Assembly (NCBI GenBank): GCA_016201275.1
Contig: JACQDB010000156.1
Location: 1-50,625 of the forward strand
Direction: 5' to 3'
From: Acidobacteriota bacterium
Lineage (GTDB): Bacteria > Acidobacteriota > Blastocatellia > UBA7656
DNA: 50,625 nucleotides
Part shown: piece by piece, positions 18,995 to 27,851 of the stretch
How the letters are laid out: every line of letters begins with the position of its first letter
Numbering within the stretch: position 1 is the first letter of the stretch
Position numbers and translations under genes: made by a program
Notes under the pieces: model-generated
Database searches by the model: none
The model's input: only the letters and a program-made list of their open reading frames with translations
What the model was told of the DNA's origin: nothing

Positions 18995-19465
18995 ATGACT
19001 GATGATTTGAAACAACGAATACAAGAAGAACTCCGTCAGTTGGAATCGGAGTTGAGAACGGAAATTCCGGCGGAACTGAAAAAGGCCGTCGCGTTGGGCG
19101 ATTTGTCGGAAAATGCCGAATACGAATCGGCGCGCAATCGCCAGGATTATGTGCGCGCTCGCATCGCCAATTTGCGAAAGCGGCTTGCCGACCTTTCCAT
19201 GATGGATTTGTCGCGGCTGCCGAAAGACCGCATTGCCTATGGCTCGACGGTGGAATTGTATGATGTGGACAGCGGCGAAGATGTGATCTACAAACTGGTG
19301 ATGGCCGAAGATGCCAACATCGCACAAAATACTATCTCGACCTCCTCGCCCATCGGCAAAGGTTTGATGGGACACCGGGAAGGCGAAGAAGTCGTCATCG
19401 TCACGCCTTCCGGCAAACGTCGTTTCGAGATTGTCAAACTGGTCACGGTTCATGACCAAGCGTGA
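18995..19465 (+). CDS. greA: Transcription elongation factor GreA
   Basis: 156 residues, the usual length of GreA, which rescues backtracked RNA polymerase by stimulating transcript cleavage. The N-terminal coiled coil carries the acidic tip with GDLSENAEYESAR (about residues 32-44), and the C-terminal FKBP-like domain has ISTSSPIGKGLMGHREGE. I start at ATG 18995; ATG 18986 is three codons upstream and the open frame continues to 18863, but that extension does not resemble GreA. The ribosome binding site is weak. The 470 bp upstream to the hairpin array hold nothing else I recognise. Confidence 0.9.
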   Translation: MTDDLKQRIQEELRQLESELRTEIPAELKKAVALGDLSENAEYESARNRQDYVRARIANLRKRLADLSMMDLSRLPKDRIAYGSTVELYDVDSGEDVIYKLVMAEDANIAQNTISTSSPIGKGLMGHREGEEVVIVTPSGKRRFEIVKLVTVHDQA

Positions 19466-19601
19466 CGCCCGGCGCAACCGCTTGCATCCCGGTCGGCGGT
19501 TAGCGCATCTGAAACCCGGCTCTATCTTGACAAGCGACAGGCGCTTTGCCATAGTAGCGCCTCTGTAGAGCGTAAAGGCCGAATTTGTTGGAGACCCGGC
19601 A

Positions 19602-20309
19602 ATGATAAGCGAAGCCATCGGGGCGGCTTGCAAACGAATTATAGATGCTATCGTGCGAACCCTCGCACGCAGCCGCATCAACCCCAACGTGCTGACCTTC
19701 ATTGGGCTGTTGATCAACATTGGCTGTGCCGTATTATTCGGCTATGGCAAGTTTTTTGCCGCCGGTTTGTTGATGATCTTTGCCAATCTGTTTGATATGC
19801 TCGACGGCCAGGTGGCGCGCCTGCGCGGACGAGTGACGCAGTTCGGGGCGTTCTTTGATTCAACCTTGGATCGTTATTCCGACATCATCGTGTATGTCGG
19901 CATCATGATTTTTTATGCACGGGACACGGTGGCGCATTCGACCTTGCTGGTAGCCTTGACGGGGCTGGCGCTGGTCGGTTCGGTGATGGTGAGTTATTCA
20001 CGCGCACGCGCCGAATCGCTCAACATCGCCTGCAAAGTCGGCTTTCTGGAAAGGCCGGAGCGCGTCGTGCTGTTGATTATCGGGGCGCTGACCGAGATCG
20101 GGCAACAGAATTATTTTCTGCATAAAATGCCGCAGGTCTTGTGGGTGATTGCGGTGCTGTCGCACTGGACGGTGATGCACAGAATTTATCACACCTGGCG
20201 GGAATTGCGCGAAACCGACCGCGCCCAGGTGGAAGCGGCACAGATCAAATTGCGGAGCGCGCAATCCGGCGAAAAAGTAATCGGCACAGATTACTCGGTG
20301 CAGAATTGA
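19602..20309 (+). CDS. CDP-alcohol phosphotransferase family membrane enzyme
   Basis: A 235-residue integral membrane enzyme that swaps CMP on a CDP-lipid or CDP-alcohol for an alcohol acceptor. The signature DX2DGX2ARX8GX3DX3D is complete: DMLDGQVARLRGRVTQFGAF then DSTLDR, residues about 65-90. Several transmembrane helices follow, and about 35 charged residues close the protein. The small soluble N-terminus and lack of a PgsA-like pattern suggest a phosphatidylinositol-phosphate or similar synthase, but the substrate cannot be fixed. GGAGA lies eight bases before the ATG. Confidence 0.87.
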   Translation: MISEAIGAACKRIIDAIVRTLARSRINPNVLTFIGLLINIGCAVLFGYGKFFAAGLLMIFANLFDMLDGQVARLRGRVTQFGAFFDSTLDRYSDIIVYVGIMIFYARDTVAHSTLLVALTGLALVGSVMVSYSRARAESLNIACKVGFLERPERVVLLIIGALTEIGQQNYFLHKMPQVLWVIAVLSHWTVMHRIYHTWRELRETDRAQVEAAQIKLRSAQSGEKVIGTDYSVQN

Positions 20310-20406
20310 AGCAGCAGATTTCTTAAACAAAGATTAGCGCCACAGCGTTAATTGGCAGTTGCAGTTGATTGAAAATACCCAGGCAGAATAGAGGAGCGGA
20401 TTCACC

Positions 20407-21129
20407 ATGCTTTGTCCCTGTTGCGGAAATGGATTGAACGAGGGGGTGCAGGAATGCCGTTGCGGCGCACGTTTTGTTGGCAAGCCCCTTGATGAAAAAC
20501 CTGTGAAGATTAAAAGCTATGGCGCATTGATGAACACCTTTGGCCTGCTGGCATTGGTTAGCGTAGCGGCTTTGACCTTCACCAAATTCCTGGCCATTGG
20601 CGCAGTCGTCGTGATCTGGTCGGCACGTCGCGCTATGAAATTAGCTAAACAAGACCCCGAAGGTTACGGCGGTTATCGTGTCGCCAGCGCCGCCTTGACC
20701 ATGACTGTCATCGTCAGCCTCGGCCTTGTCGGGTACACCGTCGCTTCGGTGCCGAAATTTTTAGCCGACCGCCTGGCCAAACGTGATGCCGCAACCAAAG
20801 CGGAAATGCTCCACTATCAAGCAAGCGTGCTGGAAGAATACAAACGCACGCATCATGGCTCGTATCCGCTCAATGAACAGGAAGCCTTAAAGAGCATCAA
20901 AGAGGCTTTGCCTGCCGATTACTGGCAACACCGAATTCGTTACGAAAGCAAAGCCGCGCCAGTGGCCACGCTGGGGAAAACCGAAATCTCGTACAGCAAT
21001 TTTGAATTGCGCTCGAATGGGCCGGACGAGATTGCCGGAACCGATGATGACATCATTATGCGCGATGGAATTTTTTATACCGGAGCGGAAATCAAATCCC
21101 AAACCTCCGCCTCCATAGAAAAAAAATAG
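20407..21129 (+). CDS. Zinc-ribbon membrane protein with pseudopilin-like C-terminal domain
   Basis: 240 residues. The N-terminus LCPCCGN...CRCG is a four-cysteine zinc ribbon; two or three hydrophobic helices follow (about 38-125). The C-terminal part matches the type II secretion GspG layout: a helix (AEMLHYQASVLEEYKRTHHG), then YPLNEQEAL, a tryptophan-containing middle and a final SNFELRSNGPDEIAGTDDDI, the calcium-binding loop style of GspG. It has no prepilin cleavage site, so it is not a normal pseudopilin but seems to reuse that fold outside a pilus. GAGGAG precedes the ATG. Confidence 0.75.
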   Translation: MLCPCCGNGLNEGVQECRCGARFVGKPLDEKPVKIKSYGALMNTFGLLALVSVAALTFTKFLAIGAVVVIWSARRAMKLAKQDPEGYGGYRVASAALTMTVIVSLGLVGYTVASVPKFLADRLAKRDAATKAEMLHYQASVLEEYKRTHHGSYPLNEQEALKSIKEALPADYWQHRIRYESKAAPVATLGKTEISYSNFELRSNGPDEIAGTDDDIIMRDGIFYTGAEIKSQTSASIEKK

Positions 21130-21157
21130 GCAAGGCGATGCTGATTCATGGCAAGCG

Positions 21158-21185
21158 AGGGCGGGCGTGACGGCTCGCCCTTTTT
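21158..21185 (+). terminator. Rho-independent terminator
   Basis: AGGGCGGGC (21158-21166) pairs with GCTCGCCCT (21173-21181), a nine-pair stem with one G-T wobble, followed by TTTT. It closes the zinc-ribbon gene transcript. Confidence 0.75.
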
Positions 21186-21287
21186 CATGCGGCAAGCTGC
21201 GGTCAAGCACGCTTCTTGATCGTTTGATACGCGCTGCGATTGCCCGCGCCACAGACCGACGAAGCCTTGGTTTCGCCGAAGAGTTTT

Positions 21288-22820
21288 ATGTTTAAGAAAA
21301 TCCTGATTGCCAATCGCGGCGAAATCGCCGTCCGCATCATCCGCGCCTGTCGCGAGATGAGCATTTCGCCGGTCGCGGTGTATTCGGATGCCGACCGCAC
21401 GGCGTTGCACGTTCGCCTTGCCGACCAAGCCGTACATCTGGGCGCGGCTCCATCGAGCGAAAGCTATCTCTGCGGCGACAAAATTATTGCAGCGGCCAAA
21501 CAGACTAGCGCCGAAGCCATTCATCCGGGCTATGGCTTTCTGTCCGAAAACGCAGCCTTTGCCGAAGCCGTTGAGCAAGCGGGGCTGGTATTGATTGGCC
21601 CACCGGCAGCGGCGATGAAGATGATGGGATCAAAGACCAGCGCCCGTCGTGCCGCGCTTGCCGCCGGTGCGCCGGTCGTTCCCGGCACTACTGCGCCGAT
21701 TGCCTCGGTCGAAGAGGCCATCAACATCGCCGAAGAGATTGGCTATCCGGTGATGTTGAAAGCGGCCTCCGGCGGCGGCGGCAAAGGGATGCGACGGGTC
21801 GGCTGTCGTGATGACATCAGCAGCGCTTTTACGATGGCGCAATCGGAAGCGTTGGCGAGTTTCAAAGACGCTGCCGTGTATCTGGAAAAATATATCGAAC
21901 GTCCGCGCCACATCGAGATTCAATTGATGGCCGATCAATTCGGCAACACGGTTTATCTAGGCGAACGCGAATGCTCTTTGCAACGCCGTCATCAAAAGGT
22001 GGTGGAAGAATGTCCGTCGCCAGTGGTGGATGAAGAGTTGCGACACCGCATGGGCGAAGCGGCGGTCAAGATCGCACGCGCCGCCGGTTATGTTAATGCA
22101 GGGACGATAGAGTTTCTGGTTGATTCGCAAAAGAATTTTTACTTTTTAGAGATGAACACGCGCTTGCAAGTCGAGCATCCGGTAACTGAAATGGTGACCG
22201 GGCGCGATCTGGTTCACGAACAGATTCGCGTGGCGGCAGGCCAGCCGTTATCGTTTTCGCAGACAGATGTGTGGCTGCGCGGCGCGGCTATCGAATGCCG
22301 GATTTACGCCGAAGACCCGGAGCATAATTTTATGCCGAGTCCGGGCTTGATAAAAAAAATCAAGACGCCTGCCGGTCCCGGCGTGCGCGACGACAGCGGC
22401 GTGTATGAAGGTTGGGAAGTGCCGGTGTTTTATGATTCTCTGTTGGCGAAGTTTTGCGTCTGGGCAGAGACTCGGGCCTTGGCGGTCAAGCGTCTGGCGC
22501 GGGCGCTCGACGAATATGAGATGAGCGGCATACGCACGACGCTGCCGTTCTTTCGCGCTATTGTTCGCAATGAAGATTTCCAACAGGGAAATTTTGATAC
22601 CGGTTTCATAGACCGCTTTTTGCAAACGCAAAATCACAACCCAGCGGCCAGCGCAGCCGATGACGACGCGATGGCGGCGCAGCAGGAGCTTGCCGACCTC
22701 GCGGCAATCGCTGCGGTGTTGCATAGTAAAACCACCGCGCAGCAACACCGCGACGCGACGCCGCAGGCAACCGAAAGCCGTTGGAAAACCTATGGCCGAA
22801 TGGCGCAACGCAGATTTTAA
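21288..22820 (+). CDS. accC: Biotin carboxylase subunit of an acyl-CoA carboxylase
   Basis: 510 residues from ATG 21288 (MFKKILIANRGEIAVRIIRAC); a TTG at 21240 is not family-like. ATP-grasp biotin carboxylase: GYGFLSENAAFAEA near 80, the GGGGKGMRRV glycine loop near 165, GERECSLQRRHQKVVEE and EMNTRLQVEHPVTE near 285. It carboxylates biotin on the partner carrier using bicarbonate and ATP. The core ends near residue 445, and a 60-residue Ala/Gln-rich tail of unknown role follows. The biotin carrier gene starts 56 bp downstream, but no carboxyltransferase gene is in the window, so acetyl-CoA or propionyl-CoA specificity cannot be told. Confidence 0.93.
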   Translation: MFKKILIANRGEIAVRIIRACREMSISPVAVYSDADRTALHVRLADQAVHLGAAPSSESYLCGDKIIAAAKQTSAEAIHPGYGFLSENAAFAEAVEQAGLVLIGPPAAAMKMMGSKTSARRAALAAGAPVVPGTTAPIASVEEAINIAEEIGYPVMLKAASGGGGKGMRRVGCRDDISSAFTMAQSEALASFKDAAVYLEKYIERPRHIEIQLMADQFGNTVYLGERECSLQRRHQKVVEECPSPVVDEELRHRMGEAAVKIARAAGYVNAGTIEFLVDSQKNFYFLEMNTRLQVEHPVTEMVTGRDLVHEQIRVAAGQPLSFSQTDVWLRGAAIECRIYAEDPEHNFMPSPGLIKKIKTPAGPGVRDDSGVYEGWEVPVFYDSLLAKFCVWAETRALAVKRLARALDEYEMSGIRTTLPFFRAIVRNEDFQQGNFDTGFIDRFLQTQNHNPAASAADDDAMAAQQELADLAAIAAVLHSKTTAQQHRDATPQATESRWKTYGRMAQRRF

Positions 22821-22875
22821 GCCTTCACCATGACAGCGCAGGATTCCCAATTTCGCTACAGAAACCCAACTTGAA

Positions 22876-23370
22876 ATGAAATACGAAGCAGAGATAAACG
22901 GACAAACGGTGCATCTGGAACTGGAAGAAAAAGACGGGCGTATGGATGTGGTCATTGCCGAGCGGCGCTACGCAATAGAGGTCGCGCACCCGGAAGCGGG
23001 CGTCTATCAATTTTTCGTCGGCGATAAAATTTATGAAGCGCGAGTTGTCAATGCGCCGCATCAAGCTATGGAAATCCAACTGCGCGGCCAACCGTTCACC
23101 GTCCGCCTCATTGACCGCAAGCATCGTCGCGCTGGCGCAGAGCATAGCGATGATAGCCAGCAACAACTGCTTGCGCCGATGCCCGGTAAAGTAGTTCGCG
23201 TTCTGCTCAATACCGGCGATGAAGTCAAAGCCGGACAAGGCGTGGTGATTGTCGAAGCCATGAAGATGCAGAACGAAATCAAATCACCCAAAGACGGACA
23301 CCTGTTAGAGGTGCGCGTCAACGAAGGCGATACCGTCACCGGCAATCAAGTGCTTGCCGTTGTCGAATAG
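22876..23370 (+). CDS. Biotin carboxyl carrier protein
   Basis: A 164-residue biotinyl-lipoyl carrier. The C-terminal 75 residues form the swinging-domain barrel, with the biotinylated lysine in VEAMKMQNEI (about residue 132) and APMPGKVVRVLL before it. The N-terminal half (KYEAEINGQTVHLELEE...) is the small beta domain seen in carriers associated with propionyl/acetyl-CoA carboxylases rather than the Pro/Ala-rich linker of E. coli AccB. It receives a carboxyl group from the biotin carboxylase encoded just upstream. There is no clear ribosome binding site, so translation may be coupled. Confidence 0.92.
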   Translation: MKYEAEINGQTVHLELEEKDGRMDVVIAERRYAIEVAHPEAGVYQFFVGDKIYEARVVNAPHQAMEIQLRGQPFTVRLIDRKHRRAGAEHSDDSQQQLLAPMPGKVVRVLLNTGDEVKAGQGVVIVEAMKMQNEIKSPKDGHLLEVRVNEGDTVTGNQVLAVVE

Positions 23371-23398
23371 ATTTTCTTCGTCCGCCGTTTTTCGTTCT

Positions 23399-23525
23399 TA
23401 GAGCGGTTTTCATATGGGTGTACGGAACGCGCTATCGTTGAGCAGCGGTCTTCGACCGTGCGAAGGTCTTCGACCGCCGCTCAACGGGTTTGAGGTTTCC
23501 GTAATCTCAAACCCAAACCGCTCTA
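23399..23525. mobile_element. 127-bp TA-flanked MITE-like element, copy A
   Basis: Terminal inverted repeats TAGAGCGGTTT and AAACCGCTCTA, each starting or ending in TA, enclose a palindromic core built on TGAGCAGCGGTCTTCGACCG and its partner. A second copy lies in opposite orientation at 44191-44318. TA target duplication and ends of this type fit non-autonomous derivatives of IS630/Tc1-mariner elements. No transposase is present here. The rest of the 23371-23798 gap holds nothing else I recognise. Confidence 0.8.
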
Positions 23526-23798
23526 GTTTTTCAATCCAACAATTTAGACGAAGCGCACCAGACAACTCACCTGCTAAGGACTGCTGACTACTGACTCTAA
23601 AGAAGTATCCCATTTGGTTGATACCGGTTCGCAATTAGTATTTCAAAGCTTTTTTCGATAAATGAATTTCTTGCAAATTCCTTGATTTTGCGGCCTGTTT
23701 TCAATTCTTCACCCGTTTCCTTCTTGTGGCACATCAATTGTTGATACAGACAACGGAACAAGCCTAGAGATGAGCTTGGATCACATAGGAGGGACGAA

Positions 23799-24662
23799 AT
23801 GAGATTACATAATATGATGAAAAAATTGAGCAGCATCGCAATGATTTCCACTATGCTCTTGGGCATAGCCGTTGTGGCGAATGCCCAGTCGAGAGATGGG
23901 CAATACGGACAATACGGGCAATACGGGCAATACGGACAATACGGAGATGATAATCAGGTGCGTTGGTCGAAAGACCGCACCAGACAATACGCCTTCTTGC
24001 TGGGCTATCATCAGGCTTATACCATAGGCAGCGATTTGCGCGACCGAGGTTTTCGCGGCAACGTGAAAGACACGCAAGACTACCGCAACGACACCAACGG
24101 CTTTATGAGTTGGATGGGCTACCGCGATGATTATCGTGACCGCTATCGCAAAGGTTATGAAGAAGGTTTCCGCGATGCCCAGAATTATCGGCAGCGTCGC
24201 TATGACCGCGATGACGTAGAGCGCGTGCTGGGCGCGAGACTGAAAGATGTGTACGGCGATGGCAACGACTACAGCAATGACCGTTATGGACGCGGCAGAG
24301 ATGACCGTTACCGCGACCGCGATGATCGTAATCGCGACCGCGATGATCGCTACAGAGATCGTGATGATTATAACCGCGACCGCGACGACCGCTCTGGGCG
24401 CTACAATCGTCAAGAGATTTTTCGTCTGGCGCAACAACAGGGTTATCAAGACGGTTTGCATCGCGGCCAGGATGACCGCCGCTACAATCGCCGCAGCGAC
24501 ATAGACCGCATCAGCGAATATCGTGATGGATTGCGCGGCTATCGCTCGGAATACGGCGACCGCTACAATTACCAACAAGGTTATCGGGAAGGTTTCCGGC
24601 GCGGCTATGACGAAGGCTACCGCAACAATGGCGGCAGTCGTTGGCCTAGATGGCCTTTCTAA
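23799..24662 (+). CDS. Secreted Arg/Asp/Tyr-rich low-complexity protein
   Basis: 287 residues. A signal peptide (MMKKLSSIAMISTMLLGIAVVANAQ) is followed by five tandem GQY triplets encoded by near-identical 9-bp repeats, then a conserved-looking segment (LGYHQAYTIGSDLRDRGF) and a long RDRDD/YRDRDD region. The C-terminal half repeats GY..G motifs (QGYREGFRRGYDEGYR). Proteins with such GYxxG helices appear in acidobacterial secretomes, without known function. GGAGG lies six bases before the ATG, and a strong terminator follows. The alternating charge suggests a disordered or gel-like envelope protein. Confidence 0.8.
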   Translation: MRLHNMMKKLSSIAMISTMLLGIAVVANAQSRDGQYGQYGQYGQYGQYGDDNQVRWSKDRTRQYAFLLGYHQAYTIGSDLRDRGFRGNVKDTQDYRNDTNGFMSWMGYRDDYRDRYRKGYEEGFRDAQNYRQRRYDRDDVERVLGARLKDVYGDGNDYSNDRYGRGRDDRYRDRDDRNRDRDDRYRDRDDYNRDRDDRSGRYNRQEIFRLAQQQGYQDGLHRGQDDRRYNRRSDIDRISEYRDGLRGYRSEYGDRYNYQQGYREGFRRGYDEGYRNNGGSRWPRWPF

Positions 24663-24705
24663 AATTGCGCCGAATGGAAAATCGGCCTGACCAGGATGGG
24701 GATAG

Positions 24706-24746
24706 CAGAAGGCGGCGAGAATTTCTCGCCGCCTTCTGTGCTTTTG
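24706..24746 (+). terminator. Strong rho-independent terminator
   Basis: CAGAAGGCGGCGAGA (24706-24720) and its exact complement (24724-24738) form a 15-bp stem with a three-base loop, followed by TGCTTTT. Confidence 0.9.
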
Positions 24747-24851
24747 CGGCAAGCCATTCCCTGCGATTCGGAAACCGTCGCGCTTGAATGGCAGGCGCAG
24801 GCGTGAGATAGTTAGCCCGTAAACACGCTGTATCCAGGTAAGGAAATTTTT

Positions 24852-25289
24852 ATGTCTGAACTGATTACCCAACCTCATCTGCACCTTCACTACACGCTGT
24901 TGTGTGAAGACGTGCGGCTTGAGGTCAATCATAAACTGAGTTTAATGGGCATTTTTTACGGCATACAGGTGCCGCAATTTCCCGTCACGCTCTTAAAAAT
25001 GGTGGTCTTGAATCACTGGTCGGGCGACGGTCAATTCCTTTCCGAAGTTCGCATACTGTCTCCCGACAAGGTGCAACCCATAGCCGTGTCGCCGCCCTCG
25101 CCTTTTGAAGTTCCCGCCGAAGGCTTTGCTGATAACGTGACGATTTTTGCAAACCTCACTTTCCCAGTGCCGGGCAATTATTATTTGCAGACCTTAATCA
25201 ACTCGAACCTGTTCGCGGAACAGATTATTGGGGTCACCGATTTAAGCGGACAACCGCAATCCTTCATGGCTTCGGAAGTGATTCAGTGA
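24852..25289 (+). CDS. DUF6941-like protein of unknown function
   Basis: 145 residues, soluble, beta-rich, with no signal peptide. It begins with a strand reading LHYTLLCEDVRLEVNHKLSLMGIFYGI, in the style of DUF6941 proteins (a phrase like VTLVGVF after an E-V pair), then FPVTLLKMVVLNHW and a C-terminal FANLTFPVPGNYYLQTLINS resembling an extracellular beta sandwich. Assignment to that family is from memory and uncertain. AAGGAA precedes the ATG. It sits 25 bp upstream of the Clp-like gene, so the pair may be co-transcribed. Confidence 0.7.
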   Translation: MSELITQPHLHLHYTLLCEDVRLEVNHKLSLMGIFYGIQVPQFPVTLLKMVVLNHWSGDGQFLSEVRILSPDKVQPIAVSPPSPFEVPAEGFADNVTIFANLTFPVPGNYYLQTLINSNLFAEQIIGVTDLSGQPQSFMASEVIQ

Positions 25290-25314
25290 GAAAACCCTTG
25301 CGCCAACGAAATCT

Positions 25315-27684
25315 ATGCAGAAGGAAGAACTGCTCAATTCATTATCCAGAGACGGACGCGAAGCGTTAGAGCAGGCCAAACAATTGGCTTTGCTCAGAGG
25401 CGGCGTGTTGTCGCCGTTGCATTTATTAATCGCGACGCTTGAATATCTGTGCGCTTCTACTATTTCAAGCAGCAGCGCACAGACGCGCTTTTTGCAAGCC
25501 TGCCACGAGAGTTTGGCGGAGCGCTTTCCACTGCAAGGGCTTTCCATCACCATTACCAGAGACACGCAGGCGGTCATTGTCGCGGCTATCGAATTGGCGA
25601 AACAGGACAACCGTTCACAGGCGTCGCCGCTGCATCTGCTGCGCGCCAGTCTTGCTCAGGCGATGGTCAAAGAGGCGTTGCCGCAATCCGCCGAGCATCA
25701 AACGGCGCTCGCCGAATTGCAGCAAAAACTGCATACCGATTTTTCCACGAACGCGCAGGCCGTGATTGCACCAGCGACGCCACAGCAAGCTCAAGCGAAC
25801 GCCGTTTCATCAACGGAAAATTTGCCCCCGTCGCCTGCTCGTCCCAAAGTGACGCCACCTTTGCAGGGCGCGCTGGCGGAATTTTGTGCCGACCTAGCGG
25901 AAGAATCAATTGCTTCGGCTTCGCATCAATTTGTCGGGCGCGAACGCGAAATGACTGCGGTGCTGGAAACTCTATGTCGAAAGTTGAAGAATAATCCGCT
26001 GCTCATCGGCAAGCCCGGGGTTGGCAAAACCGCTCTGGTCGCAGCCGTCGCGTCGCGTTTGTGCGAAGGCAATGTGCCGCAACGTCTGCGCGGCAAACGG
26101 GTGTTGGAAGTATCACGCCTGCGCCTGCTGGCCGATGCCAAATTCGCTGGCGATCTGGAAGAACGCTTGAAAAATCTGCTCGAAGAGGTACGCCGCGCCG
26201 GTGATGTGATTTTATTCTTCGATGAAATTCACACGCTGTTGAATGCCGGTGGCGCAGGCGGAACCGGCGATATAGCCAACCTCTTGAAGTCGTCGCTTTC
26301 CAAAGGCGAAATCACCTGCATAGGCGCGACCACGTTGGCCGAATATTATAAATACATCGCCCGCGATGAAGCGCTTGCACGGCGCTTCAGCACCATCACC
26401 ATAGAAGAGCCGTCACCCGATGAGACGCGGCGCATTCTGATGCAATCGCGCAGCGCCTTTGAGCAATATCACAGCATCAACATTGGTGATGAAGCGATTG
26501 CCTTGATTGTTGATCTGGCTGACCGCTATCTGCATTTTCGTTCTTTTCCTGACAAGGCTTTTGATTTGATGGACAAGGCCGCCGCCAAAGCGACGATTGC
26601 CGGTTACGAAACTTTATCCCGCGAGTGCGTCACCGAAACGCTTTCGGAAATCACCGGGCTGCCGCTGGAAATTATGGACGAAGACCCCGCCGAACGTCTG
26701 CAACGACTGGAAGATTTTTTGAACGCTGCGGTACCCGGACAAGCGCGTGCCGCCCGCGATATTGCCCGCGTTGTACGCATCGCCAAACTGCATCTGGAAC
26801 TGCGACCAGAAAGACCCGACGGCGTGTTTTTATTTGTCGGCGTCGAAGGCGCAGGCAAACACGAGATGGCCAGCGCCTTGGCCAAGTTTCTCTATGGCGC
26901 TTCGCAAAAGATGCTGGATTTCGATATGAACCAGTTCAGCGAAAGCCATTCGTTATCGCGGCTCATCGGCGCAGAGCCAGGTTATGTGGGCTTTGGTGAA
27001 CGCAGCGGACTGTTAGCGAAAGCCGCCGAAGATCATCCGCATTCGGTGTTGTATTTTCGCAACCTAGACCTGGCGCATCCGGTCATCCAACAATTTCTCG
27101 GCGAAGCCTTCGAGTTAGGCCGCTTCACCGACGCCAACGGCGCACGCATCGCTTTATCAAACACCACCATCATTGTGGCGTTGTCGCAAATTGGCGAACA
27201 CGGCAAACACGCACCCGTAGGTTTTTTTGCCAACACCGAAGACCACGACGAGCGCCGCATCACCGGCAATTTGAAACTGACCGGCAGCCTCAAACTGCGC
27301 GAACGCGGCAGCGGTTATAACCTTGTCGAATCGCTGGTCACGGCAATTGATGAAGTCATCGAATTTCAAGTGCTGGATCGTGAAGCGACGGAAAAAATTA
27401 TCGCTGAACGATTGGAATCCCTACGCGGACGGCTCGAATCAGCGCAGCCCGTAACCGTGAAAATAGATGCGGCGCTGGTCGCCTACTTCACTGACAAACT
27501 TACTGCGGAGCGCAAAAGTTTGGCGCAGCTTGAGCGTTGGTGGAAAGAAACCATCGTCATTCCGTTTACCAATCTGCAAACGGGCAAGCGCAATCACGGC
27601 GCGAAAACCCTGGTCACGATCAGCATTGAAAATCATGAGGTCAAGGTTGCTGCAACCAACGCCCCTGATTCATTGGCAGGTTGA
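25315..27684 (+). CDS. ClpA/ClpC-like AAA+ protein with a degenerate second ATPase domain
   Basis: 789 residues with the Hsp100 class I layout: two Clp_N-type helical repeats (about 1-150), D1 and D2. D1 is intact, with Walker A GKPGVGKT near 231, Walker B ILFFDEIH near 300 and an arginine finger in ARRFSTI. D2 keeps the SESHSLSRLIGAEPGYVGF segment, but Walker A is GVEGAGKHE, Walker B reads LYFRNLDLAHP where active proteins have LFDEIEKAHP, and sensor 1 is ALSQIG instead of TSNLG. D2 probably cannot hydrolyse ATP. A VGF tripeptide near 636 aligns with the ClpP-binding loop of ClpC, so it may still unfold substrates for ClpP. Confidence 0.85.
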   Translation: MQKEELLNSLSRDGREALEQAKQLALLRGGVLSPLHLLIATLEYLCASTISSSSAQTRFLQACHESLAERFPLQGLSITITRDTQAVIVAAIELAKQDNRSQASPLHLLRASLAQAMVKEALPQSAEHQTALAELQQKLHTDFSTNAQAVIAPATPQQAQANAVSSTENLPPSPARPKVTPPLQGALAEFCADLAEESIASASHQFVGREREMTAVLETLCRKLKNNPLLIGKPGVGKTALVAAVASRLCEGNVPQRLRGKRVLEVSRLRLLADAKFAGDLEERLKNLLEEVRRAGDVILFFDEIHTLLNAGGAGGTGDIANLLKSSLSKGEITCIGATTLAEYYKYIARDEALARRFSTITIEEPSPDETRRILMQSRSAFEQYHSINIGDEAIALIVDLADRYLHFRSFPDKAFDLMDKAAAKATIAGYETLSRECVTETLSEITGLPLEIMDEDPAERLQRLEDFLNAAVPGQARAARDIARVVRIAKLHLELRPERPDGVFLFVGVEGAGKHEMASALAKFLYGASQKMLDFDMNQFSESHSLSRLIGAEPGYVGFGERSGLLAKAAEDHPHSVLYFRNLDLAHPVIQQFLGEAFELGRFTDANGARIALSNTTIIVALSQIGEHGKHAPVGFFANTEDHDERRITGNLKLTGSLKLRERGSGYNLVESLVTAIDEVIEFQVLDREATEKIIAERLESLRGRLESAQPVTVKIDAALVAYFTDKLTAERKSLAQLERWWKETIVIPFTNLQTGKRNHGAKTLVTISIENHEVKVAATNAPDSLAG

Positions 27685-27851
27685 CACTTTTTTCCTCGCC
27701 TGATTTCTCGTCGAACAACTCCGCGTGCGGGAAATTCATCCGTGTAAAGTTGGTTTGCTGGAAAAGCCGACTGTGCTACACTTTTGAACGTGAGCGAAAT
27801 CAGTGCCCGTGCTGAACACTCAGCAGTTCTTCCCCAATAGGAGTAACGACA

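Noticed and set aside
23410-23634. Short minus-strand frame sharing 27 residues with one at 44202-44438
   Set aside because: The identity comes from the two copies of the palindromic element, not from a protein family.
23805-24932. Long open frame (375 codons) on the minus strand opposite the secreted RD-rich protein
   Set aside because: It is a by-product of the biased codon use of the Arg/Asp repeat on the other strand: mostly Ala/Ile/Val runs without domain features, no ribosome binding site, and the plus-strand gene has a signal peptide, GGAGG and terminator.
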